NCBI RefSeq assembly: GCF_014203535.1
Contig: NZ_JACHJI010000005.1
Span: 62,001-126,000 of the forward strand
Direction: 5' to 3'
Origin: Streptomyces griseomycini
Lineage (GTDB): Bacteria; Actinomycetota; Actinomycetes; Streptomycetales; Streptomycetaceae
Length of the DNA stretch: 64,000 bases
Numbering within the stretch: the first letter of the stretch is position 1; every line of letters begins with the position of its first letter. The position numbers and the translations under genes are program-made. Below the pieces are notes generated by a model, which made no database searches, was not told the origin of the DNA, and saw only the letters and a program-made list of their open reading frames with translations. Shown piece by piece: positions 34,946 to 43,907 of this stretch.

Positions 34946-35798
34946 ACCGATGTCCTCGACGCCGCCCGACCCGGACATGAACGAGATCGTCGGCAGCCAC
35001 GACATCCTGCTCGTCACCCTCGACACCCTGCGCCACGACGTCGCCGCCGAACTCGCCGCCGCCGGCCGCATCCCGAACCTGGCCCGCCATCTGCCCGGCG
35101 GGCGCTGGGAGCAGCGGCACGCCCCGGGCAGCTTCACCTACGCCTCGCACCAGGCGATCTTCGCCGGCTTCCTGCCGACCCCCGCCGCGCCCGGCCCGCA
35201 CCCGCGCCTGTTCGCGGCGCGCTTCGCCGGCAGCGAGACCACGGCGGGGAAGACCTTCGTCTACGACACCCCCGACCTGGTGTCCGGCCTGGCGGAGGAG
35301 GGCTACCGCACGGTGTGCATCGGCGGGGTCGGCTTCTTCAACGGACAGGGCCCGCTCGGCTCGGTCCTGCCCGGCCTCTTCCAGGAGTCCCACTGGGAAC
35401 CCGAGTTCGGCGTGGCCTCACCCACCTCGTTCGAGGCACAGGTGGCCCGCGCGGAACACGTCGTACGCGAACTGCCGGACGAACAGCGCCTGTTCCTCTT
35501 CGTCAACGTCGCCGCCCTGCACCAGCCCAACTGGTTCCACCGGCCCGGCGCGACCCGCGAGGACGGCGACACCCGGGAGACGCACGCCGCCGCCCTGGAG
35601 TACGTCGACCGCCACATCGGCCGGCTGTTCGCCGCCGCGGGCAGCCGGCGCCGCTGCTTCGCCATCGTCTGCTCCGACCACGGCACCGCGTACGGCGACG
35701 ACGGCTACACCGGCCACCGCATCGGCCACGAGTCCGTGTGGACCGTGCCCTACGCCCACTTCTTCCTGGACCGCACCCCCGCGGAGGCAGCCCGATGA
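34932..35798 (+). CDS. STM4013/SEN3800 family sulfatase-fold hydrolase
   Basis: A 288-residue member of the alkaline phosphatase/sulfatase superfamily. The N-terminal metal site is ILLVTLDTLRHDV; the nucleophile region is GSFTYASHQAIFAG (Thr or Ser, no sulfatase Cys-x-Pro motif); the C-terminal metal site is IVCSDHGTAYGDDGYTGHRIGH. It is shorter than true sulfatases, so it may be a phosphohydrolase or phosphotransferase. It overlaps the ATP-grasp gene by 14 bp and the next radical SAM gene by 4 bp. ATG 34950 a few codons downstream is another possible start. Confidence 0.83.
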   Translation: MSAPEPMSSTPPDPDMNEIVGSHDILLVTLDTLRHDVAAELAAAGRIPNLARHLPGGRWEQRHAPGSFTYASHQAIFAGFLPTPAAPGPHPRLFAARFAGSETTAGKTFVYDTPDLVSGLAEEGYRTVCIGGVGFFNGQGPLGSVLPGLFQESHWEPEFGVASPTSFEAQVARAEHVVRELPDEQRLFLFVNVAALHQPNWFHRPGATREDGDTRETHAAALEYVDRHIGRLFAAAGSRRRCFAIVCSDHGTAYGDDGYTGHRIGHESVWTVPYAHFFLDRTPAEAAR

Positions 35799-37171
35799 CC
35801 ACCGCCACCCGTCCCCGGCCCGGCACCGACGACGCGGGCGCGGCGGGCCCGTACCAGAGCTACGTCTACGCCTACCCGCACAAGACCGCCTACCGGAGGC
35901 TCCCCGAGCGCCCCCGCCTCGCCGCCCTCTGGGCCGCCGAACCCAAGAACGCCCTCTCCCTCTACCTGCACGTCCCGTTCTGCGAGATCCGCTGCGGCTT
36001 CTGCAACCTGTTCACCCGCATCGGCGCCCCGGACGGTCTGACCGGCGCCTACCTGGACGCCCTGGACCGGCAGGCGAGTGCCGTGCGGGAGGCACTGGGG
36101 GAGCGGGAGCCGGTGCGGTTCGCCACCGCGGCCTTCGGCGGCGGCACCCCCACCTTCCTCACCGCCGCCGAACTGGAGCGGCTGTGCGACATCGCCGAGC
36201 ACCGGATGGGCGCCGACCTGCGCGCGGTCCCGCTGTCGGTGGAGGCCTCGCCCGCCACGGCCACCGCCGACCGGCTGGAGGTCCTGGCCGCGCGCGGCAC
36301 CACCCGCCTCAGCCTCGGCGTGCAGAGCTTCGACGACGCCGAGGCCCGCGCCGCCGTGCGACCGCAGCGCCGCGCCGACGTCGAGGCGGCCCTCGGCCGC
36401 ATCCGCGACGCCCGGATCCCCGTCCTCAACATCGACCTGATCTACGGCATCGACGGCCAGACCGAACGGACCTGGCTGCGCTCCCTGGACGCGGCCCTCG
36501 CCTGGCACCCCGAGGAGCTCTACCTCTACCCCCTGTACATACGCCCCCTCACCGGCCTCGGCCGCCGCGCCGGCGACCCCGACCCGGCCTGGGACGAGCA
36601 GCGGCTGCGCCTGTACCGCCTGGGCCGCGACCACCTCCTCGCGCACGGCTACGAGCAGCGGTCCATGCGCATGTTCCGCCGCGCGGACGCACCGCCGCAG
36701 GGCGCGGACGACTACGCCTGCCAGACCGACGGCATGATCGGCCTCGGCTGCGGCGCCCGCTCCTACACCGCAGGCCTGCACTACTCCTTCGACTACGCCG
36801 TCGGCATGCACGAGATCCGGGGGATCGTCGACGACTACGTCTCCCGCCCGGCCGCCGACTTCGCCCGTGCCGAGTACGGCCGCCGCATCGACACCGACGA
36901 GGCCCGCCGCCGGCACCTCCTGCAGTCCCTGCTCCAGGCCGACGGGCTCGACGTCGCCGACTACCGGGCCCGGTTCGGCGGCCGCGCGCCGCGGGACGAC
37001 TTCGCCGCCGAGCTGTCCCGGTTCGCCGGCCGCGGCTGGCTGGAGGACGCCGGTCCGCACGCCGCACGCCTGCGTCTGACCCCCGAGGGCCTGGCCCACT
37101 CCGACGCCGTCGGCCCGGAGCTGTTCTCCCCGGCCGTGCGGTCCGCCATGGCCGCCTACGAGCGGAAGTGA
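35795..37171 (+). CDS. STM4012 family radical SAM protein (HemN-like)
   Basis: A 458-residue radical SAM enzyme related in layout to coproporphyrinogen oxidase-like HemW. The [4Fe-4S] motif is HVPFCEIRCGFCNLF (CxxxCxxC) near residue 65; GGGTPTFL and the later RLSLGVQSFDD and LNIDLIYGIDGQT match the HemN/HemW barrel. A C-terminal helical domain follows. The start overlaps the hydrolase stop as ATGA. Not expected to act in heme synthesis given its neighbours. Confidence 0.88.
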   Translation: MTTATRPRPGTDDAGAAGPYQSYVYAYPHKTAYRRLPERPRLAALWAAEPKNALSLYLHVPFCEIRCGFCNLFTRIGAPDGLTGAYLDALDRQASAVREALGEREPVRFATAAFGGGTPTFLTAAELERLCDIAEHRMGADLRAVPLSVEASPATATADRLEVLAARGTTRLSLGVQSFDDAEARAAVRPQRRADVEAALGRIRDARIPVLNIDLIYGIDGQTERTWLRSLDAALAWHPEELYLYPLYIRPLTGLGRRAGDPDPAWDEQRLRLYRLGRDHLLAHGYEQRSMRMFRRADAPPQGADDYACQTDGMIGLGCGARSYTAGLHYSFDYAVGMHEIRGIVDDYVSRPAADFARAEYGRRIDTDEARRRHLLQSLLQADGLDVADYRARFGGRAPRDDFAAELSRFAGRGWLEDAGPHAARLRLTPEGLAHSDAVGPELFSPAVRSAMAAYERK

Positions 37172-37182
37172 GACCCGCCCCG

Positions 37183-38031
37183 ATGGACCTGACCCTCCTC
37201 TACCGGGGTCCGCTGGCCTCGTGCGACTACGACTGCCCGTACTGCCCCTTCGCCAAGCGCCGCGACAGCCGCGAGCAACTCCGCACGGACCGGGCCTGCC
37301 TGGAGAGGTTCGCCGGCTGGGCCACCGCCCAGACCACCGACCGGCTCTCCCTCCTCTTCACCCCCTGGGGCGAGGGACTGGTCCGCTCCTGGTACCGGGA
37401 CGCCCTGACGCACCTGTCCCACCAGCCCCACGTCCGCCGCGTCGCCGTCCAGACCAACCTCAGCTGCCGCACCGACTGGCTCGCCGACGCCGACCTCGGC
37501 ACCCTCGCGCTGTGGTGCACGTACCACCCGGGGCAGACCCCGTACGACCGCTTCCTGGCCAAGTGCCGCGAGCTGGTCCGCCTCGGCGCCCGGTTCAGCG
37601 TCGGCGTCGTCGGCCTGCCCGAGCACCTCGAGGCGGCCCGGCGGCTGCGCGCCGACCTGCCCGACCGGGTGTACCTGTGGGTCAACGCCGCCGAGGGCCA
37701 CACCTACGACGACGCCGAGGCCGGCGTGTGGACCGCGCTGGACCCGCTCTTCCCCTACAGCCGCCGGCCCCACGCCAGCGCGGGCCTGCCGTGCCGCACC
37801 GGGGAGTCCGTGATCTCGGTCGACGGCGAGGGCACGGTCCGCCGCTGCCACTTCGTCCGCACGGAGCTCGGCAACCTCTACGACGGCACCTACCGCGCGG
37901 CACTGCGCCCGCGCCCCTGCCCGCTCACCACCTGCGACTGCCACATCGGCTACGTCCACCTGGAGACGCTGCCGCTGTACGACGTGTTCGCGGGCGGTGT
38001 GCTGGAACGGATACCGGCGTCGCCCGGGTGA
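37183..38031 (+). CDS. STM4011 family radical SAM protein
   Basis: A 282-residue radical SAM protein with SCDYDCPYCPFAKRRD (CxxxCxxC) near residue 13. A second group of cysteines near the C terminus (LPCRTG, RRCHF, CPLTTCDCHIGY) could bind an auxiliary iron-sulphur cluster. Start ATG 37183 gives MDLTLLYRGPLASCDY, the form usual for the family; GTG 37168 overlaps the upstream stop (GTGA) and would add five residues. Last gene of the cassette. Confidence 0.87.
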   Translation: MDLTLLYRGPLASCDYDCPYCPFAKRRDSREQLRTDRACLERFAGWATAQTTDRLSLLFTPWGEGLVRSWYRDALTHLSHQPHVRRVAVQTNLSCRTDWLADADLGTLALWCTYHPGQTPYDRFLAKCRELVRLGARFSVGVVGLPEHLEAARRLRADLPDRVYLWVNAAEGHTYDDAEAGVWTALDPLFPYSRRPHASAGLPCRTGESVISVDGEGTVRRCHFVRTELGNLYDGTYRAALRPRPCPLTTCDCHIGYVHLETLPLYDVFAGGVLERIPASPG

Positions 38032-38088
38032 GCGCGGGCCGCGCGACCGGACGTGTTTGCCGCGGGGGTCAGCGGCAAGTCGGTGTCC

Positions 38089-38496
38089 ATGAGCGAACAG
38101 AACAAGAGCCCGAATCGGAAGACCACCACCACCCGGTCCGCCGCGTCCAGGGCCCGGAAAGCGACGGACCGGGCGACCGCCCCCGCCGCCGACCGGGCGG
38201 GTGACGCGGCGTCGGCCGCCGCGTCGGGCGCCGAGCGCGCGGCCGGAGCGGCGAACGGCGCCGTGCGGAGCGCGGCCAAGGGCGTCGAGGCGGGCCGCCG
38301 CGCGGTCGTCGCCACCTCGGGCCAGGTCGCGGCCGGCGCCAGGACCGCCTGGACCGTCATCGCGCAGCGCAAGCTCGTCGCCGCAGGTGTCGGCGCCGGC
38401 CTGACCGTGCTGAGCGCCGCGTCCTACGCGGTGGGCCGCCGCGCGGAACGCCACACCCACGGCCCTCTCACCCGGATGACCGGCGGACGGATCTGA
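38089..38496 (+). CDS. Ala/Lys-rich single-pass membrane protein, 135 aa
   Basis: A 135-residue protein: a basic polar start ([17 protein letters not shown]), a long Ala/Arg/Gly helix with heptad-like alanines at about 25-90, one hydrophobic helix at about 93-115 ([21 protein letters not shown]), then a basic tail. It resembles small histone-like or late-embryogenesis-like proteins with a membrane anchor. ATG 38089 has only a weak ribosome site. Function unknown. Confidence 0.65.
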   Translation: MSEQNKSPNRKTTTTRSAASRARKATDRATAPAADRAGDAASAAASGAERAAGAANGAVRSAAKGVEAGRRAVVATSGQVAAGARTAWTVIAQRKLVAAGVGAGLTVLSAASYAVGRRAERHTHGPLTRMTGGRI

Positions 38497-38600
38497 CACC
38501 GGGACGGCCGGGCGGGCCGGGCCCCACTCGCGCGGCGCCGCCCCGAAGAGGAAAGATGTGTCCGCAAGCGAAGAACCAACCCCTGCCAAGGAGTGGGCAC

Positions 38601-40241
<1,641 letters not shown>

Positions 40242-40258
40242 GCAGGCGCCCTGCCCGG

Positions 40259-40290
40259 GCCGTCCCCGTACCGCGCGGTACGGGGACGGC
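40259..40290. terminator. bidirectional terminator after pgm
   Basis: A perfect 32-bp palindrome (GCCGTCCCCGTACCGC and its complement) starts 18 bp after pgm and ends 7 bp before the stop of the convergent minus-strand gene. Confidence 0.92.
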
Positions 40291-40296
40291 GGCGCG

Positions 40297-40812
40297 TCAG
40301 CCGGACCGGTCCGTGGAGGCGGACGGGGACGGGGAGGTCAGACCGACCGGCAGGGACGTCGCCGTGGGCAGTTCCGCAGGGGCGTCCTCCGACTGCTGCA
40401 GAACGGTGTCGCCGGGCCCCTCGGCCGGTGTGCCCGCGCCGGTGGACAGCTGGGACCAGGCGCCCAGGGCCAGGGCGATCGCGGCGGCCGTGCCCACCAC
40501 ACGGCCGACGCGGCGCAGCCTGGCGCGCCCGTCCAGGTCCCGCCAGGACGGGCCCTCCCACGGATCGTCCGGGTGCCACAGGTCGCCGACCGCGTCCGCC
40601 GCGTCGTACCGCTGCTCCGCGCCGTCGCCGGTGCGCGGCGGCCGCGGCCACCGCCCCGACGCCCGCTGCCGCGCGGAGGGCTCCCTGGGGGCGGAGGCCC
40701 GGATGGCGTGTTCGTCGTCCGTGAGGAACCGCTGCCAGACGTCCTCGGGCAGGGACGGCACGTCGTCCCGGTCCCTCGGCGTTCCGCCGTCGTCCGGCCT
40801 CTGCGCGGTCAC
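40297..40812 (-). CDS. conserved single-pass membrane protein, 171 aa
   Basis: A 171-residue protein: a polar N-terminal cytoplasmic half with Asp/Arg/Pro-rich text (DDVPSLPEDVWQRFLTDDEHAIR, WHPDDPWEGPSWRDLDGR), one membrane helix near 108-128 (VVGTAAAIALALGAWSQL) and a short Ser/Pro/Thr-rich outer tail. GTG 40812 has AGAGGA 10 bases upstream; a start 45 bp further upstream lacks one. Proteins like this are common and uncharacterised in Streptomyces. Confidence 0.75.
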   Translation of the reverse strand: MTAQRPDDGGTPRDRDDVPSLPEDVWQRFLTDDEHAIRASAPREPSARQRASGRWPRPPRTGDGAEQRYDAADAVGDLWHPDDPWEGPSWRDLDGRARLRRVGRVVGTAAAIALALGAWSQLSTGAGTPAEGPGDTVLQQSEDAPAELPTATSLPVGLTSPSPSASTDRSG

Positions 40813-41040
40813 GTCCGTCCATTCCTCTCGTGTGCCGGAGCCCGCCGACGACGCCACGGCTCACGCGCACCAGGGCCCCGCCATGATCATTGCACAGCGC
40901 AAGAAGGTCGGAACAGCGGGCCGGACCGCTCGCTGCCGTGCAACGGCCGATCCCGCCGATTCCGCTCGGAAACCTTACGGGCGGCGGACGTTGCCCGCAC
41001 CCGCCTCGCCCCACCGGCCGCACATGTCACTCTGGTGGCA

Positions 41041-41077
41041 CCACAGCACCACAGCACCACAGCACCACAGCACCACG
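41041..41077. repeat. 8-bp tandem repeat (CCACAGCA)n
   Basis: Four perfect copies of CCACAGCA followed by a partial fifth, in non-coding DNA. Confidence 0.95.
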
Positions 41078-41240
41078 GGCACCGCGGCACACGGGGAAGC
41101 GGCTGCCGCGGGAAGGCGCCCCGGACGTCCCGTCCGGGGCGCCGCGCCGTCCCGCGGAGGAGTCCGGGAGGCGGCGGTCGCCGGACGCGGCCGGACTCGA
41201 TTGGATAAAGGTGTGTCCCACCGGCCGCGACGCGCCTCTG

Positions 41241-41261
41241 ACCTTTGCATAGTCTAAAGGT
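41241..41261. promoter_or_regulatory. operator-like inverted repeat before the PP2C-marR pair
   Basis: ACCTTT and AAAGGT flank 9 bases (GCATAGTCT). The 10-mer CCTTTGCATA inside it recurs in the same orientation upstream of the phosphatase gene at 61315-62145 (as TATGCAAAGG at 62209-62218 on the plus strand). A MarR regulator is coded just downstream and is the natural candidate binder. Confidence 0.55.
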
Positions 41262-41328
41262 GGGGGAGGGGCGTCTGCGGAGGAAACGGGCGGCTCTCGA
41301 GCGCCCTCGACATCCGCTGGAGCAGGCC

Positions 41329-42417
41329 ATGACCGACAAGAACCCGCCGCCGAACCGGACGGCGCTGTCCTGGATGCCGCTCGCGGTGATGGCGGTGATC
41401 GCCGTCGTCGACGTCGTGGCGGGCCCGGGGATCGGGCTGCTGCCGCTGGTGTCGCTCGGGCCCGCCTTCGCCGGACTGGTCGGCGGCTGGCGCCGTACCG
41501 CGGTGATCGGCGCTCTGGCGCTGCTGCTCTGCGTCGGTCTGGGCCTCTACAACGGGCTGTTCCCGGCACCCCGCGGTTACACCGCCATGGCGTCGGTGGC
41601 CGGAGTCACCGGCGTCGGCATCGCGGCCGCGCTGGCCCGCTCGCGCCGGGAGGCGGAACTGGCCAGCGTCCGCTCGATCGCGGAGGTCGCGCAGCGCGTG
41701 CTGCTGCGGCCGGTGCCGCTGACCGCCGGCCCGGTCCAGGTCGCGGTGTCCTACACGTCCGCCGTCGCGGAGGCCCGCATCGGCGGGGACCTCTACGAGG
41801 TGGTGGCCTCGCCGCACGGCGTCCGGGTCATCGTGGGCGACGTGCAGGGCAAGGGACTGGCCGCGGTGGAGACGGCCGCCGTGGTGCTCGGCGCCTTCCG
41901 GGAGGCCGCCTACGACGAGCCGGACCTGCTCGGGCTCGGCGAGCGGGTCGAGCGCAGCGCGGCCCGCGAACTGGAAGGCGAGCGGTTCGTCACCGCGATC
42001 CTCGCGGAGATCCGCGCCGACCGGGAGGTCGTCTTCCTCAACTACGGCCATCCGGCCCCGATGCTCGTACGCCGCGACGGCGGCGCGGACTTCCCCGAGC
42101 CGCCGTCGTACGCGCTGCCGCTGGGCCTGTCCGCGCACGGGGCCGACGGCCCGGAGCCCTTCCGCGTGGCGTTCGCACCGGGCGAGCAACTGCTGCTCTA
42201 CACGGACGGCGTGACCGAGGCCCGCGACCGGGACGGGCACTTCTACCCGCTGGGCGAGCGCACGCACCTGCTCAAGGAACCCGACGCCAACCGCGCCCTG
42301 GAGGCCCTGCGCGAGGACCTGGTCCAGCACGCCGGCGGGCCGCCCGGCGACGACGCGGCGATGCTCCTGCTCCGCTATCACCGGCGCGGGGACCGGGGCC
42401 CCGCGTCCACCGGGTGA
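41329..42417 (+). CDS. membrane-anchored SpoIIE (PP2C) serine phosphatase
   Basis: 362 residues. Three or so membrane helices at about 15-105 (WMPLAVMAVIAVVDVVAG, LVGGWRRTAVIGALALLLCVG, MASVAGVTGVGIAAALA) replace the PAS/GAF sensors of the other phosphatases here. A PP2C domain fills about 130-355 with GGDLYEV, GDVQGKGL, YTDGVTEARD and GDDAAMLLL. ATG 41329 is preceded by GGAGCAGG; the frame is open for 84 bp upstream but without a better start. A MarR gene follows 45 bp later. Similar membrane PP2C genes are frequent in Streptomyces; targets are unknown. Confidence 0.88.
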   Translation: MTDKNPPPNRTALSWMPLAVMAVIAVVDVVAGPGIGLLPLVSLGPAFAGLVGGWRRTAVIGALALLLCVGLGLYNGLFPAPRGYTAMASVAGVTGVGIAAALARSRREAELASVRSIAEVAQRVLLRPVPLTAGPVQVAVSYTSAVAEARIGGDLYEVVASPHGVRVIVGDVQGKGLAAVETAAVVLGAFREAAYDEPDLLGLGERVERSAARELEGERFVTAILAEIRADREVVFLNYGHPAPMLVRRDGGADFPEPPSYALPLGLSAHGADGPEPFRVAFAPGEQLLLYTDGVTEARDRDGHFYPLGERTHLLKEPDANRALEALREDLVQHAGGPPGDDAAMLLLRYHRRGDRGPASTG

Positions 42418-42462
42418 GCGGGCGCCGGCCCCGGCGGGGTGCGGGCGATGTACAAAGGACAC

Positions 42463-42999
42463 ATGCCGGAGCGTGAGACACCCGTCGGGACCGTGGACGA
42501 CGTCGAGGCGGTCACCCGCGCGGTCCTGACCGCCTCGCGCCTGCTGGTGGCCGTCTCGGCGCGGTCGCTGGCCGCCGTCGAGGACCGGGTGACGCTGCCG
42601 CAGTTCCGGATGCTGGTGGTGCTCTCCACCCGCGGCGCGACCAAGCTGGTCGCACTCGCCGACCTGCTCCGGGTCGCCCCGTCCACCGCGATGCGCATGG
42701 TCGACCGGCTGATCGCGGCCGGGTTCGCCGACCGGCAGACCAACCCCGCCAACCGCCGGGAGACGCTGCTGCGCCTCACCGACGAGGGCCGGCGCATCGT
42801 CGAGGACGTCACCGCGCGGCGCCGCGCCGAGATCGCCGCGATCGTCGAGCGGCTGGCGCCGCGCCAGCGGGAGGCGCTGGTCAAGGCGCTCACCGCCTTC
42901 AACGAGGCCGGCGGCGAACCGACCGCCGCCGAACCCGGCGGCACGCAGGTGCACCCCCTCGGGTGGGCGGTGGACGGTGCCGGGGCGCGCGACACGTGA
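42463..42999 (+). CDS. MarR family transcriptional regulator
   Basis: A 178-residue winged-helix regulator. The MarR fold covers about 20-150: VTLPQFRMLVVLSTRGATKLVALADLLRVAPSTAMRMVDRLIAAGF is the helix-turn-helix and recognition part, and RQTNPANRRETLLRLTDEGRRIVE the wing. The last 25 residues are an extra tail. ATG 42463 follows AAAGGACAC closely; ATG 42448 is an alternative. TGTACAAAGGACA just upstream could be an autoregulatory site. Ligand unknown; its neighbour is a PP2C phosphatase. Confidence 0.9.
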   Translation: MPERETPVGTVDDVEAVTRAVLTASRLLVAVSARSLAAVEDRVTLPQFRMLVVLSTRGATKLVALADLLRVAPSTAMRMVDRLIAAGFADRQTNPANRRETLLRLTDEGRRIVEDVTARRRAEIAAIVERLAPRQREALVKALTAFNEAGGEPTAAEPGGTQVHPLGWAVDGAGARDT

Positions 43000-43471
43000 G
43001 GGCGACGACCGGGGCACCGGAGAGCTTCGGACGTCCCCCGCAGGGCCCGGGCCACCGCACTCCGCGAACGGCCCCGCACACCGGCCCGTCCCCTCGCCCG
43101 CGGGCCGGCCGCACGTGGCGGAGCAGGGCGCCGGCACGCTGACGCTGTGCTCGTCCGCGGCTTCCCGGGGCCCGGTGCCCCCGGCGCCGCCGACCGCCCC
43201 GGCCGTCCCTGTCCGTCGGAGGCGGCCCGTACGCGTCCACCGCGTGGAGGGCCGACGCGATCGGGGCGTTCCCCGCAGGCTCCCCGGACCGACGGGGCGT
43301 CACCTCCTCGACGGCCGCGGCCACCGGCTCCGGCGGGAGGACGACCCGCGGAGACCGGCCGCGTCCTGCCGGACCGGCCCGCGGACCTGCCCGGACCGGC
43401 GTGCTAGGTTCCCCTCCGGAGGACGGCCGCGGGCGGCCGGCGCGGTCGGGCACACGGGACGGTGACACCGG
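43000..43471. other. 472-bp region without a supported gene
   Basis: No frame has a ribosome site and a recognisable product. A minus-strand reading includes a passable stretch (EPVAAAVEEVTPRRSGEPAG) but no bounded gene. A TAGGTT at 43405 resembles a -10 element before the cupin gene, though no -35 partner was found. Confidence 0.45.
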
Positions 43472-43894
43472 ATGACGGCAGACGGCAGCGAGGTCCGGGG
43501 CACGCCGGGCGGCGACGTCCCGCTCCCCCGGATCCTGTGCGACACGGCTTCGCTGGCGGCCCTCGGCGACGCGCCCGCCGGCGCCCTGTGGCGGCTCGCC
43601 GAGTCCGGCCGGCAACTCGACGCCAACGTCGTCCGCGTCCCGCCCGGACAGCGGGTCGACACCCACCGCGAGCCCGACCTCGACGTCCTCCTGCTCGTGC
43701 TCGCCGGCGACGGCACCCTGACCGCCCCCGACGGCACCCACCCCCTCCCCGCCGGCGCCCTGACCTGGCTCCCGCACGGTTCCACCCGCGCCCTCACGGC
43801 CGGCCCCGAGGGCCTGACCTACCTCACCGTCCACCGCCGCCGCCCCGGCATGCGGATCCAGCGCCGGGACCCGGCCCCGGGCGCCGGGGCCTGA
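43472..43894 (+). CDS. cupin domain protein
   Basis: A 140-residue single-domain cupin. Motif 1 is VPPGQRVDTHREPDLDVLLLVLAGDGTL and motif 2 is PLPAGALTWLPHGSTRAL, each read in short pieces; the metal residues are His in DTHRE, Glu/Asp following and His in LPHGS. Small cupins of this sort bind metal or small ligands and may be enzymes or sensors. ATG 43472 is weakly supported by upstream GGGAC. It converges on the SARP gene, whose stop is 13 bp away. Confidence 0.82.
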   Translation: MTADGSEVRGTPGGDVPLPRILCDTASLAALGDAPAGALWRLAESGRQLDANVVRVPPGQRVDTHREPDLDVLLLVLAGDGTLTAPDGTHPLPAGALTWLPHGSTRALTAGPEGLTYLTVHRRRPGMRIQRRDPAPGAGA

Positions 43895-43907
43895 CGCGGT
43901 CCCGGGG

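Larger units (their letters stand above)
40813..41328. other. 516-bp intergenic region with repeats and operator-like sites
   Basis: No supported gene. It holds an 8-bp tandem repeat at 41041-41077 and the inverted repeat ACCTTT-N9-AAAGGT at 41241-41261, and should contain promoters for the genes on both sides. A looser TTGGATAAAGG stretch near 41200 is a further AT-rich spot. Confidence 0.6.

Noticed and set aside
41041-41077. Repeats as a possible CRISPR array
   Set aside because: The units are 8 bp, directly abutting and without spacers.
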